From: Campylobacter sp. MIT 99-7217
GTDB taxonomy: Bacteria; Campylobacterota; Campylobacteria; Campylobacterales; Campylobacteraceae
Length of the DNA: 39,854 nt
Assembly (NCBI RefSeq): GCF_006864365.1
Contig: NZ_QHLJ01000012.1
Coordinates: 1-39,854 of the forward strand
Reading direction: 5' to 3'
Shown: positions 20,893 to 28,834 of the stretch, piece by piece
Numbering within the stretch: the stretch's first letter is position 1
How the letters are laid out: each line of letters starts with the position of its first letter
Program-made: the position numbers and the translations under genes
Notes under the pieces: model-generated
Told to the model about the DNA's origin: nothing
The model's database searches: none
Seen by the model: only the letters and a program-made list of their open reading frames with translations

Positions 20893-23253
20893 TTAATACC
20901 CTGCCTTTTTGGCTGCGTTTTCCCATTTTATGAACCTTTTTTCCTGCGTATTTGAGCTAACTTTGCTAGCCAAATGCTTAAAATCCCCATTGCTTACTAG
21001 CCTAGCTGAAAACTCAAGCTCATCTTTAGCATTATTGCTGACCCTTGTTTTTGGAGGTTTTGTTTTTTGAAGTTCTTTTTTACCAAGCTCTAGGTATTTT
21101 TTCATATTTTTTTCTAAAAGCTCTCTTTGCTCATCGATCTTGTTTTTATTTGCTTTTAAGGCTCTATTTACAAGCTTTCTAGCCTCTTTTGCCTCCTCAA
21201 TGCTTACTCCTTGTTCTAAGTCTAGGTTATTTGCCACGCAAAGAAGCTCTTTTTGCTTGTCAAAGCAAAAAATTTCGTTTTGATTATTAAGATTTTCACA
21301 CACAAAGACTTCTTCGTGCGTGTATAGTTTTGGATTATAAAAGAAGCTTCCATTTAGGCTAAGCCCCTTACTTAAAACCTTTCTAAGTCTTAGCTCTCCA
21401 CCTAAATACATACTTAAACTAAGCTCATCCATAGCTTGGGCATCTTCTATCTTTGCTTCATAGCTTTGCTTTGGTGTAGCACCAAGCCTATCAAGCCATT
21501 TGTTATTCATAAAATATAAGGCATAATCATCTATGCACTCTCTCATATAATCAAGGGTCTTAAGCCTTCTTTGATTTGTCTTGTAGCCCTTTTTAAGCCT
21601 TCTTTCTCTTTTAGAATAAAAAAACTCAATGGCTTGCCTCTCTTTAATATTAGCCCCTATATAACCCACTAAATTAGCAGTGAGTGAGTTTTGCAAGTCT
21701 TTAAATTTACTTTCCACATAAGGCTTAGCCCAGCCACTATATGCTGGCATTGCTTTATATTTTATATTAAGCCTTTCTAAAAGAGCCTTAGTATTTTTAC
21801 TTAAAAAGGCTTTGCCATTGTCTGAATGTATGCATTTAGGCAGGCCATAAGTGCTGATGTATTTAGCGATAGCTCTTGCTATGCTTAAGCTATCCTCTGC
21901 AAAACCCAGATAAAAGCTAGCAACCCCACTATAAGTATCAATTAAAGAAATGATTGTGTATCTTTTATGCCAAGAGCATTCATCACCTTTTAAGCCGTAT
22001 TTTTCATTGATAAAATCCACCTTGCAAATGGCATCAAGAGGGCTAGCATCAATTTCTACTATCTCATTAATAGTATTAACCCTCCAATTACTGACACCAA
22101 GAGCTGGTAAATGGCGGCTTATGGCTCCGTCTTCTCCATGTAAAATGATATTTTTAATAAGCTTGTTTTCTTTGAGGTATTTTTTCATAGCCCTTAAAAC
22201 GCACTCATAGCTTATAAACTCATCTTTTTTGCCTAAAAAATCTTTTAAGGATAGTTTTCCCTCACTTGCCATTTCATAATTTATAATGCGGTGGATATTT
22301 GAAGCATTAAGCCTTCCTTTTTGAGCTAGCAAGGTATTTATGAAAAGCTCTTTTATCCCAAGTTTTTCAAGCTCATCTATTCTTTTGTTTTCTCTTTTAT
22401 CTATGAGGGAATTAAGTCCATCTTTCAAATAGGCTTTTTGCCACATAAAAAGCTTGTTTTGCGTGAGCTTAAAGCTGTATAGTTTTTTGGCATTGATATA
22501 GCTTATAAACTCACTCGTGCTTAGCTTGCCTTTGGCTTTTTGCCATTGTTTAATTACCCTTGCTTTTTCCAAGGCTAAATTTTGCTTTTTAGCATTTGCT
22601 TTGGCAAAGTCGCTTAAGTTATTTGTATTATTTATAAGTAAATCATCTTCTGTGTTTAAGCTCTCATCTAGTATGCTATTTGCTTTATTGCTTAGTAAAT
22701 TTTGCTTTACTAGCTCTTTTAAGCTTACTTTTGTAGTATTTTTACTTAGCTCATCTTTACTAGTTTCTGAGTTTTGAGAGCTCAAATTGCTAGCTTTCTT
22801 ACTAGAGCCAAGCTCACATTCGCCCATCTTGTTTTTTATCTTAGAGTTTTTAAGCAAAAGATTATCATTTAATGCCTTGCTTAAAGGCTCTTTTTGTGTA
22901 TTTGCCTTGTTTAAAAGTTCATTTTGTGTCTTAGTGTTGATTAAAGCTTGTATATTTGCCTTGCTTAAATCAAACTCTTTGGCACTTTGTGCTTTGTCTA
23001 AAAACTCACAGCTTATATCTTCTATGCTAAAGCCTTGCTCTACTAGCTTTGCTTCTTCCTTGCTTAAAGGTTTAGACCAGATTTGCAGGGTTTTACCGGC
23101 ATGACCCTTACCTGAGGTGTATTTATATGAAAATATTTTCGTATTAACATATAAAATTTTTTCACTATTTTCAATAGCTTTTTTTGCTTTCTTTTGCAAA
23201 TTTCTTAATCCAATGGAATAACTATCGCAAAATATATTAGCATTTACCCACAT
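20893..23253 (-). CDS. Mu A-type DDE transposase
   Basis: A 786-residue transposase, longer than Mu A (663). The catalytic triad fits a DD(35)E pattern: Asp402 in Ile-Asp-Ala-Ser-Pro, Asp478 in His-Ser-Asp-Asn-Gly-Lys and Glu514 in Pro-Tyr-Val-Glu-Ser-Lys-Phe. Residues about 280-390 hold a helix-turn-helix-like DNA-binding region. Residues about 105-230 are a low-complexity Asn/Ser/Lys/Leu-rich insertion not seen in Mu A. It cuts phage ends and joins them to target DNA. The start overlaps the Ner-like stop (TAATG). Confidence 0.92.
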   Translation of the reverse strand: MWVNANIFCDSYSIGLRNLQKKAKKAIENSEKILYVNTKIFSYKYTSGKGHAGKTLQIWSKPLSKEEAKLVEQGFSIEDISCEFLDKAQSAKEFDLSKANIQALINTKTQNELLNKANTQKEPLSKALNDNLLLKNSKIKNKMGECELGSSKKASNLSSQNSETSKDELSKNTTKVSLKELVKQNLLSNKANSILDESLNTEDDLLINNTNNLSDFAKANAKKQNLALEKARVIKQWQKAKGKLSTSEFISYINAKKLYSFKLTQNKLFMWQKAYLKDGLNSLIDKRENKRIDELEKLGIKELFINTLLAQKGRLNASNIHRIINYEMASEGKLSLKDFLGKKDEFISYECVLRAMKKYLKENKLIKNIILHGEDGAISRHLPALGVSNWRVNTINEIVEIDASPLDAICKVDFINEKYGLKGDECSWHKRYTIISLIDTYSGVASFYLGFAEDSLSIARAIAKYISTYGLPKCIHSDNGKAFLSKNTKALLERLNIKYKAMPAYSGWAKPYVESKFKDLQNSLTANLVGYIGANIKERQAIEFFYSKRERRLKKGYKTNQRRLKTLDYMRECIDDYALYFMNNKWLDRLGATPKQSYEAKIEDAQAMDELSLSMYLGGELRLRKVLSKGLSLNGSFFYNPKLYTHEEVFVCENLNNQNEIFCFDKQKELLCVANNLDLEQGVSIEEAKEARKLVNRALKANKNKIDEQRELLEKNMKKYLELGKKELQKTKPPKTRVSNNAKDELEFSARLVSNGDFKHLASKVSSNTQEKRFIKWENAAKKAGY

Positions 23254-23453
23254 TAAGCCACCTCAAAGCCTTCTTTTTCAAGTAGCTCTTTAAGCTCCTT
23301 AGCCCTGCCTCTTACTCCTTTAGTTTGACCAAAAGACATATTTAAAAGCAAATTATAATCCGCCTCACTCAGTCCCTTAGATCTAGCCCAAGTGCGAAGT
23401 TTAAAGCCTTTTTGGCTCATTTGCTTAGTAAGCGAAGTATGATTTTTTCTCAT
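23253..23453 (-). CDS. Ner-like DNA-binding regulator
   Basis: A 66-residue basic protein at the head of the early operon. Its Lys-Leu-Arg-Thr-Trp-Ala-Arg-Ser-Lys-Gly-Leu-Ser segment fits the helix-turn-helix of Ner-type regulators, which shut down early and repressor promoters after infection. The position between the divergent control region and transposase A is the Ner position in Mu. The sequence is divergent from Mu Ner, so the family is inferred. Confidence 0.65.
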   Translation of the reverse strand: MRKNHTSLTKQMSQKGFKLRTWARSKGLSEADYNLLLNMSFGQTKGVRGRAKELKELLEKEGFEVA

Positions 23454-23460
23454 TTTTACC

Positions 23461-23562
23461 TTTCTTGTGGTATAATCACACTTAACCGCCTACAAGATGT
23501 AAGCGGAAAAGTGATTTATAGCTTGAGCTTGAAAATAAAACAGATTTTCCAAGCTCTAAGCT
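23461..23562 (+). promoter_or_regulatory. Immunity region: extended -10 promoter, dyad and hairpin
   Basis: TGgTATAAT (23468-23476) behind a T-rich stretch is a strong Campylobacter-type promoter on the + strand, about 245 bases before the repressor. It overlaps a large dyad: AATCAC (23474-23479) with GTGATT (23511-23516), and CCGC-c-TAC with GTA-a-GCGG inside (23486-23506). Next comes a hairpin with GAGCTTG (23525-23531) and CAAGCTC (23550-23556), plus flanking AGCTT/AAGCT pairs. These could be operator sites for Ner or repressor, a long structured leader, or a small RNA gene. Confidence 0.55.
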
Positions 23563-23657
23563 TTACAACCACCTTTTTAAACTTCAAAATTTTCATTTCA
23601 AAGCCCTTAAAAGTGATATTCTTCCCACCCACCCAAACCACTTTTAAAAAAAATCTT

Positions 23658-23726
23658 TTTATGATACAATTCTTTTAAAAGTTATAGAATTATACGAAAA
23701 TTATTTCATATTGTCAAGGAAATTTT
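23658..23726 (+). promoter_or_regulatory. Repressor-proximal promoter and leader
   Basis: TGaTACAAT (about 23662-23670) is an extended -10 box that would start RNA about 50 bases before the repressor ATG 23727. The ribosome binding site is AAGGA at 23716-23720. The region also holds a CTTTTAAAAG palindrome and AATTC/GAATT arms, which could be an operator. The gap 23,454-23,726 otherwise has no gene. Confidence 0.5.
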
Positions 23727-24542
23727 ATGGAAATAGGAAAAAAAATTCGCATAGCACGAGAAGATAAAGGTTGGACACAAGATTATTTAGCAAAACAACT
23801 TAATATTACTACTAGAACCTTACAAAATTATGAATATGGAAAAAGTGATGTAGGTGTTATCTTGCTAACTAGGATTGCTAAAATTTTAAATATAGATAGT
23901 AAGTATTTTTTTGAAGAAAAAAGTTCGCAAGTAGTTCGTAAGTCATCAAGTGAAAAAGTTCGCAAGTCGTTCGTTAGTCCTGAAAATTTGTCCGTTAGTC
24001 AAATAAAGCTTAAAGATGTCTCCAACTTGTCTCCTAGTGCATGTTCTAAAATGTCTCCTAATGTCTCCTATTCTGCAAATTTAGGTAAAAATTTGTCTCC
24101 TAGTCCCTCCAAGCTTAAAGAAGAAAGCTTAAACAATGATATGATAAGCATTCCTTTTTTTGAAAATGTAAGAGCAAGTGCTGGAAGTGGTGATTATAAT
24201 GACGAAGAAAGCACTCAAGCTTTAGGACTTTCTAAAAGCTTTTTGCGTGAATGCTTTGGCTTATATTCTTTTATAAAACTTTGTGTGATTGTAGGACATG
24301 GTGATTCTATGATACCAACGCTTCCTGAAAATTGCTATCTTTTGATACAACAAGGCGAAGTAAAAGAAGGTGAAATTTGTGTAACACGCATAGAAGATGA
24401 ACTTTTCGTAAAACGCCTTCAAAAACGCCCTAAACTAAAGCTTTTTAGTGATAACAAAGCGTATGAGCCTATTGATTTAGATGGAGAAAATTTTGAAATA
24501 CTAGGACGCGTTGTAGGGTATTTTAAAAAAACTACTTTGTAG
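23727..24542 (+). CDS. LexA-type phage repressor (XRE domain plus S24 peptidase)
   Basis: A 271-residue repressor. Residues 1-60 form a helix-turn-helix of XRE type (Trp-Thr-Gln-Asp-Tyr-Leu-Ala-Lys-Gln-Leu, Arg-Thr-Leu-Gln-Asn-Tyr-Glu). Residues about 65-130 are a low-complexity Ser-rich linker. The C-terminal part is an S24 self-cleaving domain with an Ala-Gly site (about 152-153), catalytic Ser194 in Gly-Asp-Ser-Met and Lys229 in Leu-Phe-Val-Lys-Arg. SOS-induced cleavage would induce the prophage. It replaces Mu c, which has no such peptidase, and is transcribed away from the early operon. Confidence 0.9.
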   Translation: MEIGKKIRIAREDKGWTQDYLAKQLNITTRTLQNYEYGKSDVGVILLTRIAKILNIDSKYFFEEKSSQVVRKSSSEKVRKSFVSPENLSVSQIKLKDVSNLSPSACSKMSPNVSYSANLGKNLSPSPSKLKEESLNNDMISIPFFENVRASAGSGDYNDEESTQALGLSKSFLRECFGLYSFIKLCVIVGHGDSMIPTLPENCYLLIQQGEVKEGEICVTRIEDELFVKRLQKRPKLKLFSDNKAYEPIDLDGENFEILGRVVGYFKKTTL

Positions 24543-24566
24543 CTTTTAAAGATGTTTAAAAAGCTT

Positions 24567-24638
24567 TGTAAAGCCGATGTAAAAAGAATGTAAAAACTTT
24601 GTAAAAAAGTGTAAAGTAAAATGTAAAAAAATGTCAAA
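24567..24638 (+). repeat. Phased TGTAAA repeat array at prophage end
   Basis: TGTAAA starts at 24567, 24578, 24589, 24600, 24610 and 24622, and a TGTCAAA variant at 24632. Spacings are 11, 11, 11, 10, 12 and 10 bases, one helical turn each. The array lies between the repressor stop and the phage-host junction, where Mu-type ends carry transposase binding sites. A role as the transposase A array is likely but inferred. Confidence 0.7.
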
Positions 24639-24741
24639 ACTTAAAGCCCACTTTGATTTCTAAAAAAATCCCAACAAAGCACTATAAAATAAAGCTTTAA
24701 ATAAATTTTATTTCACTTTGATTTTTTACATAATTTTATAG

Positions 24742-25023
24742 CCACTTTTAGAGGCTTTAAATTTAAAGCCCTTTTTGCATGTTTTTCAAAAAGATGGACG
24801 CCCTAAGATAGAACTTGTTAGTGTTGGTGGGGAAAGTGGGGCTAGGGCTAGGATTTGTAGATTTTCTTGGGTGCTTGATCTGCAAAGGCAGTGTATAGAA
24901 GCTGGGGTAAAATTTCATTTTCATCAAACAGGTGCTGTTTTTGAAAAAGATGGTAAGATCTTTCATATCAAAAAGCCCTTTCAAAGAGAGCAGGCAAAAA
25001 AAGCTGGACTTGATATTTTGTAA
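24742..25023 (+). pseudogene. 3' fragment of DUF5131 family gene, cut by prophage
   Basis: From 24742 the frame reads Pro-Leu-Leu-Glu-Ala-Leu-Asn-Leu-Lys-Pro and continues through Val-Ser-Val-Gly-Gly-Glu-Ser-Gly to Lys-Lys-Ala-Gly-Leu-Asp-Ile-Leu. This matches the C-terminal half of DUF5131 (Gp37/Gp68-like) proteins, which normally have a Cys-Glu-Pro-Leu-Leu-Glu segment here. A stop (TAG) lies at 24739-24741 in the same frame, inside or at the edge of the phage. The N-terminal part is missing from this side and should lie beyond the other prophage end. Confidence 0.8.
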
Positions 25024-25093
25024 TTTTAAATTTATTTTAAAATAAGCTTCATGATAAATTTATACTTAATTTGCTTTAAATTGATTTTATTTT

Positions 25094-25124
25094 GATAAAA
25101 TTAAGCCTTTAGAGGAGTAAGAAA
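25094..25124 (+). promoter_or_regulatory. Promoter and ribosome binding site of thioredoxin gene
   Basis: TGaTAAAAT at 25094-25101 follows a T-rich stretch and is a plausible Campylobacter -10 box; AGAGGAG at 25111-25117 is a strong ribosome binding site for ATG 25125. It would drive the thioredoxin-clpS-clpA-aat operon. Confidence 0.5.
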
Positions 25125-25730
25125 ATGATAAAAAAGGCTTTATTTTTTAGTTTTTCATGTATTGTAAGTTTTGTGTTGGTAGCTTGCAGTAATGAGGAGG
25201 TCATTCAAAATGATTTTTTATTTGATGAGTATCATATAGGCGATAAAATCACGCTTTCAAGTGTCAATGGTGGAGAAAAAACCCTTGTTCGCACGGAAAA
25301 GGGTTTTGTGATCGAGGGCGAGGAAAATAAAATTTTAATGATAGATTTTTTTGGCACTTTTTGCGCTCCTTGTAAGGAAGAAGCGAGCCATTTGACAAAG
25401 CTTTGGCAAAATAATGCAAAGGATTTTTTCATCATAGGCTTAACACATTTTGAAGATGTGAGTGATGAGGTTGTCAAGCAATTTGCTGATGATTTTGGGG
25501 CGTATTATTTTTTAAGCAATGAAGAAGAAAATGCACGCATTATCGCTCAAGCTCTAAAAGATATAGAGTATCCAAACATGGAGCAACTTCCTTTTAAGGT
25601 GGTTTTAAAAGATGGAAATTATCAAGAACTGAGTGATTTTTGGAATAAGGGAATGATGGCTCATTTTTACTTAGGTAAAGTGCCAACAAGCTTAATGCAA
25701 GAGGATTTAAACAGAATTTTAGGAAGATAA
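25125..25730 (+). CDS. TlpA-like thioredoxin lipoprotein
   Basis: A 201-residue protein with a signal peptide and lipobox Leu-Val-Ala-Cys (Cys21), so it is membrane-anchored in the periplasm. The thioredoxin core has the active site Phe-Cys-Ala-Pro-Cys-Lys (Cys about 83 and 86) and a cis-Pro region near Lys-Val-Pro-Thr-Ser/Gln-Leu-Pro. TlpA-type proteins reduce disulphides, often for cytochrome maturation. In C. jejuni a periplasmic thioredoxin (Cj1106) precedes clpS, and the order here is the same. It is one base from clpS. Confidence 0.85.
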   Translation: MIKKALFFSFSCIVSFVLVACSNEEVIQNDFLFDEYHIGDKITLSSVNGGEKTLVRTEKGFVIEGEENKILMIDFFGTFCAPCKEEASHLTKLWQNNAKDFFIIGLTHFEDVSDEVVKQFADDFGAYYFLSNEEENARIIAQALKDIEYPNMEQLPFKVVLKDGNYQELSDFWNKGMMAHFYLGKVPTSLMQEDLNRILGR

Positions 25731-25731
25731 A

Positions 25732-26022
25732 ATGCCAAAGGTAAAAACTCTTGAAAAAACAAAGCTTGACGAACCTAAAATGTTCAAGCTTTTGCTTTTA
25801 AATGACGATGTTACGACCATGGAATTTGTTATTGAGGTCTTGATGGATATTTTTCATTTTGATCTTGAAAAGGCAAGTGCTTTAATGCTTGAAATTCACT
25901 ATCATGGTAGTGGGGTTTGTGGAGTTTTTACTGAAGAAATTGCCCTTTCAAAGCAAAGACAGGTGCAAAATGCTGCAAAAATAGCTAATTTTCCATTAAA
26001 AACAAGGATAGAAGAAGAATGA
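25732..26022 (+). CDS. clpS: ClpS adaptor for N-degron substrates
   Basis: A 96-residue ClpS. The conserved Leu-Leu-Leu-Asn-Asp-Asp-Val-Thr-Thr-Met-Glu-Phe-Val block (residues 20-32) holds the Asn-Asp pair that binds the alpha-amino group, and His-x-x-Gly-x-Gly-Val-Cys-Gly-Val follows. It presents proteins with Leu, Phe, Trp or Tyr N-termini to ClpA. The start of clpA overlaps its end by four bases (ATGA), consistent with co-synthesis. Confidence 0.95.
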   Translation: MPKVKTLEKTKLDEPKMFKLLLLNDDVTTMEFVIEVLMDIFHFDLEKASALMLEIHYHGSGVCGVFTEEIALSKQRQVQNAAKIANFPLKTRIEEE

Positions 26023-28151
26023 AATACCAAGAAGATTTAAAAAAATACCTTGCAAATGCCAAGCATCTTAGTATGATCAATCGCCATGAGTTTATAACTT
26101 GCGAGCATTTGCTTTTTGCTCTTTTAAAACTTAGCCCTGATTTTAAAGCGATTTTTGAAGAATTTGCTGATGGGGAATTTGAACTTTTGGAAACCGAGCT
26201 TAAAAACCATATCGCACAAAAAAATCAAATTTTACCCCAAAGTATAGATCCTGTAAATTCAGCTGTTCTTGATGATATTTTAAATTCTTTCGCTCACACA
26301 AATGGTGAGGATATAAAGATAGTTGATTTTTTAGAGAGTTTGAGCAAAGACGAGAGGACTTATTCTAAAATTTTACTTGAAAAGCATTCTTTAAATTTGC
26401 AAAAACTCAAAAAAGCAAGAACAGATGAGGATTTGGAGGCTATTACAAGCTTTACTACTGATCTTATAGAACTTGCTAAAAATAACAAAATCGATCCTTT
26501 AATCGGTCGTTCATTTGAACTTGAAAGAATGATACAAATTTTAAGCCGTAGAAAGAAAAATAATCCTATCTTAGTCGGCGAGGCAGGGGTTGGAAAAACG
26601 GCTATTGTTGATGGTTTAGCTCTTGCTATTTATGAAAAAAAAGTGCCAAAAAGCTTAGAGGATGCAAAAATTTATTCACTTGATATGGCTTCTTTGCTTT
26701 CAGGCACAAAATATAGAGGCGAGTTTGAAAAAAAGGTAAAAGATATAGTCGATCAGCTCAGTAAAATGCCAAATGCCATTTTGTTTATTGATGAAATTCA
26801 TACCATAGTGGGAGCTGGAGCTGCTGGAGAAAGTCATGCTGATATGAGCAATCTCTTAAAACCCGCCCTAAGTAGCGGTTTGCTCAAGTGTATAGGGGCT
26901 ACGACCTTTTTAGAATACAAAAATAGCTTCGATAAAAATAAGGCTTTAAGTAGGCGTTTTGCAAAGATTGATGTTGATGAGCCAAGTAAGGAAGAATGCT
27001 TGCAAATTTTAAAGGGTTTGAAGCCAAAATATGAGGAATTTCATCATATTAAATTTCAAGATGAAGTTCTTGAGGCAAGCGTTGAATTTGCAAAGAAATT
27101 CTTTCAAGATAAGTTTTTGCCTGATTCTGCTATTGATTTGATTGATGAACTTGGGGCTTCTTTTGCCTTGAGCAATCATCATAAAAAAACAGCAAATTTA
27201 AAAGATCTAGAACAAACCCTAGCAAGAATGACGCATTCACATAGGGTTTTTGAGCTTGATCAGGGCAAGCTTTTAAAAGAGCTTGAGATGAAGCTTAAAA
27301 AAAGGATTTTTGGACAAGATGAGGTTATAAAGGATCTTTGTTCTACCTTAAAACAAAGTTTTGCCGGACTTAAAAATGTTCATTCTCCAAGGGGTGTTTT
27401 CCTTTTTACAGGCTCAAGTGGGGTTGGAAAAACAGAGCTTTGCAAGGCTTTGGCTGAAAATTTGTATTTAAATTTAGAACGCTTTGATATGAGTGAATAT
27501 GCTGAAAAGCATGCCATAAGCAAGCTTATTGGTGCTCCTGCTGGCTATGTTGGTTATGAGGAGGGCGGACTTTTAAGCAATGCTGTGCGTAAAAATCCTT
27601 TCAGCGTCATACTTTTTGATGAGATAGAAAAAGCTCACCCTGATCTTAGCAATACTTTTTTGCAAATTTTTGATAATGCGAGCTTAACTGATAATAGCGG
27701 TCTTAAGGCTGATTTTAAAAATACCATTATCGTAATGACCTCAAATTTGGGCTTAAAAGAGGTCAATGAAATGGGTTTTTTGGGCAAGAGCGAAAGTAAA
27801 ACCGATAAGGCTATAAAGGATTTTTTTGCTCCTGAGTTCATCAACCGCATCGATAAAATTTTACATTTTAACGATCTTGATGATGCAATTTTAAGTAAAA
27901 TCGTGCAGAAAGAACTTGATGAAATCGCTAAAAATTTGAAAAATATTAGCATTCAAGCCGATGAAAAAGCAAAAATTTACTTAGCCAAAAAGGCTTATAA
28001 GAAAGAATTTGGAGTAAGACTTTTAAAAAGGGTTATTGCCGATGAAATAGGTGCTAAGCTTAGTGATGAAATTTTATTTGGTAAGCTCAAAAAGGGTGGC
28101 TTAGTAAGGCTAAAACTAGGCAAAAATGATGTTATCGAGTTTTTATTCTAA
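26019..28151 (+). CDS. clpA: ATP-dependent Clp protease ATPase ClpA
   Basis: A 710-residue AAA+ unfoldase with an N-terminal ClpS-binding domain (residues 1-140) and two ATPase modules. Walker A motifs are Gly-Glu-Ala-Gly-Val-Gly-Lys-Thr (about 187-194) and Gly-Ser-Ser-Gly-Val-Gly-Lys-Thr (about 466-473). Walker B motifs are Leu-Phe-Ile-Asp-Glu-Ile and Leu-Phe-Asp-Glu-Ile. It unfolds substrates for ClpP. It lacks the long middle domain of ClpB, which confirms ClpA. Confidence 0.95.
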   Translation: MKYQEDLKKYLANAKHLSMINRHEFITCEHLLFALLKLSPDFKAIFEEFADGEFELLETELKNHIAQKNQILPQSIDPVNSAVLDDILNSFAHTNGEDIKIVDFLESLSKDERTYSKILLEKHSLNLQKLKKARTDEDLEAITSFTTDLIELAKNNKIDPLIGRSFELERMIQILSRRKKNNPILVGEAGVGKTAIVDGLALAIYEKKVPKSLEDAKIYSLDMASLLSGTKYRGEFEKKVKDIVDQLSKMPNAILFIDEIHTIVGAGAAGESHADMSNLLKPALSSGLLKCIGATTFLEYKNSFDKNKALSRRFAKIDVDEPSKEECLQILKGLKPKYEEFHHIKFQDEVLEASVEFAKKFFQDKFLPDSAIDLIDELGASFALSNHHKKTANLKDLEQTLARMTHSHRVFELDQGKLLKELEMKLKKRIFGQDEVIKDLCSTLKQSFAGLKNVHSPRGVFLFTGSSGVGKTELCKALAENLYLNLERFDMSEYAEKHAISKLIGAPAGYVGYEEGGLLSNAVRKNPFSVILFDEIEKAHPDLSNTFLQIFDNASLTDNSGLKADFKNTIIVMTSNLGLKEVNEMGFLGKSESKTDKAIKDFFAPEFINRIDKILHFNDLDDAILSKIVQKELDEIAKNLKNISIQADEKAKIYLAKKAYKKEFGVRLLKRVIADEIGAKLSDEILFGKLKKGGLVRLKLGKNDVIEFLF

Positions 28152-28788
28152 GCTTGAAGATGCTCCAAAAAATAGCCCTGTTTTTTTGACAAGCAAACTT
28201 GATGATGAAGAGTTTTTGCTCAAAGCTTATCGTTTTGGACTTTTTCCTTGGACAAATAATCCTGTTTCTTGGTGGTGTCCTGATCCTAGAATGGTACTTT
28301 TTCCAAATGAAATTTACAAACAAAAGAGCATAAGGCGTTTTTTTAAGCATTATAGAGTGGCTCTTGATAAAAACTTTCACGAGTTAATCAGACTTTGTGC
28401 GAATACAAGGGAAAAAAGTTGGCTTGATGAGGATTTTATTTGCATTTTTACCAAGCTTTTTGATAGAGGTTTTGCTCATAGCCTTGAAATTTATGAAAAT
28501 GAAAGTTTGGTAGGCGGAATTTATGGACTTATCATCGGCAAAGTTTTCTTTGGAGAAAGTATGGTAAGCTTGAAAAAAAATGTCTCAAAGATAGCTATGA
28601 TCAAACTTTGCGAGCTTTTAGGCGAGTTTGATTTTATTATTGATTGTCAAGTATATAATCCTCACTTAGAATTCATGGGAGCAAAGCCTTTATCAAGAAA
28701 AAGTTTTCTGGAGCTTTTGGAGCAAAAAGTAAGTCAGGATAGCGGTTTTAAGGAATTTAAGGATTTAGAGTCTTCGTTTTTATCTTGA
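28126..28788 (+). CDS. aat: Leucyl/phenylalanyl-tRNA-protein transferase
   Basis: A 220-residue Aat. Core blocks are Phe-Gly-Leu-Phe-Pro-Trp, Trp-Trp-Cys-Pro-Asp-Pro-Arg and Ser-Leu-Glu-Ile-Tyr-Glu-Asn-Glu. They are followed by Leu-Val-Gly-Gly-Ile-Tyr-Gly-Leu-x-x-Gly-x-x-Phe-Phe-Gly-Glu-Ser-Met and Asp-Cys-Gln-Val-Tyr-Asn-Pro-His. It adds Leu or Phe to proteins with N-terminal Lys or Arg, creating ClpS ligands. The start (ATG 28126 or 28129) overlaps clpA by about 26 bases. The tRNA cluster follows. Confidence 0.95.
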   Translation: MMLSSFYSKLEDAPKNSPVFLTSKLDDEEFLLKAYRFGLFPWTNNPVSWWCPDPRMVLFPNEIYKQKSIRRFFKHYRVALDKNFHELIRLCANTREKSWLDEDFICIFTKLFDRGFAHSLEIYENESLVGGIYGLIIGKVFFGESMVSLKKNVSKIAMIKLCELLGEFDFIIDCQVYNPHLEFMGAKPLSRKSFLELLEQKVSQDSGFKEFKDLESSFLS

Positions 28789-28813
28789 CTTTTAAAAAAT
28801 TTTTTTGTATAAT
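28785..28813 (+). promoter_or_regulatory. Strong promoter of tRNA cluster
   Basis: TTGACT (28785-28790) and TATAAT (28808-28813) are separated by 17 bases, a near-perfect sigma-70 promoter with a T-rich spacer. The -35 box overlaps the aat stop. It lies 21 bases before the first tRNA, suiting strong growth-linked expression. A clear -35 is uncommon in Campylobacter promoters. Confidence 0.75.
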
Positions 28814-28834
28814 TTTTGCTTTACTTTTGACACT

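Larger units (their letters stand above)
1..24744 (-). mobile_element. Mu-like transposable prophage, early end inside window, late end off left edge
   Basis: Hallmark Mu-type genes are present: DDE transposase A, AAA ATPase B, Ner-like regulator, Gam, GemA/gp16, gp28-like terminase, gp29-like portal, MuF, gpI and gpT. The tail genes are P2/Mu type in the order V, W, J, I, fibre. The repressor end faces right. The right boundary is placed between 24,637 and 24,744, because from 24,742 on the sequence reads as the interior of a host DUF5131 gene. The preferred junction ends in CA at 24,743-24,744, matching Mu-type TG...CA termini, but the exact base is an inference. Sheath, tube and tape-measure genes and the other end are not in the window. 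Confidence 0.9.

Noticed and set aside
23412-23678. Open + strand frame through the immunity region
   Set aside because: It lies over promoter and hairpin elements, has no ribosome binding site, and its product looks random.
24775-25023. Intact small gene with a TTG start
   Set aside because: The protein matches only the C-terminal half of DUF5131 and the frame extends back to 24742 without a start; it is a fragment.
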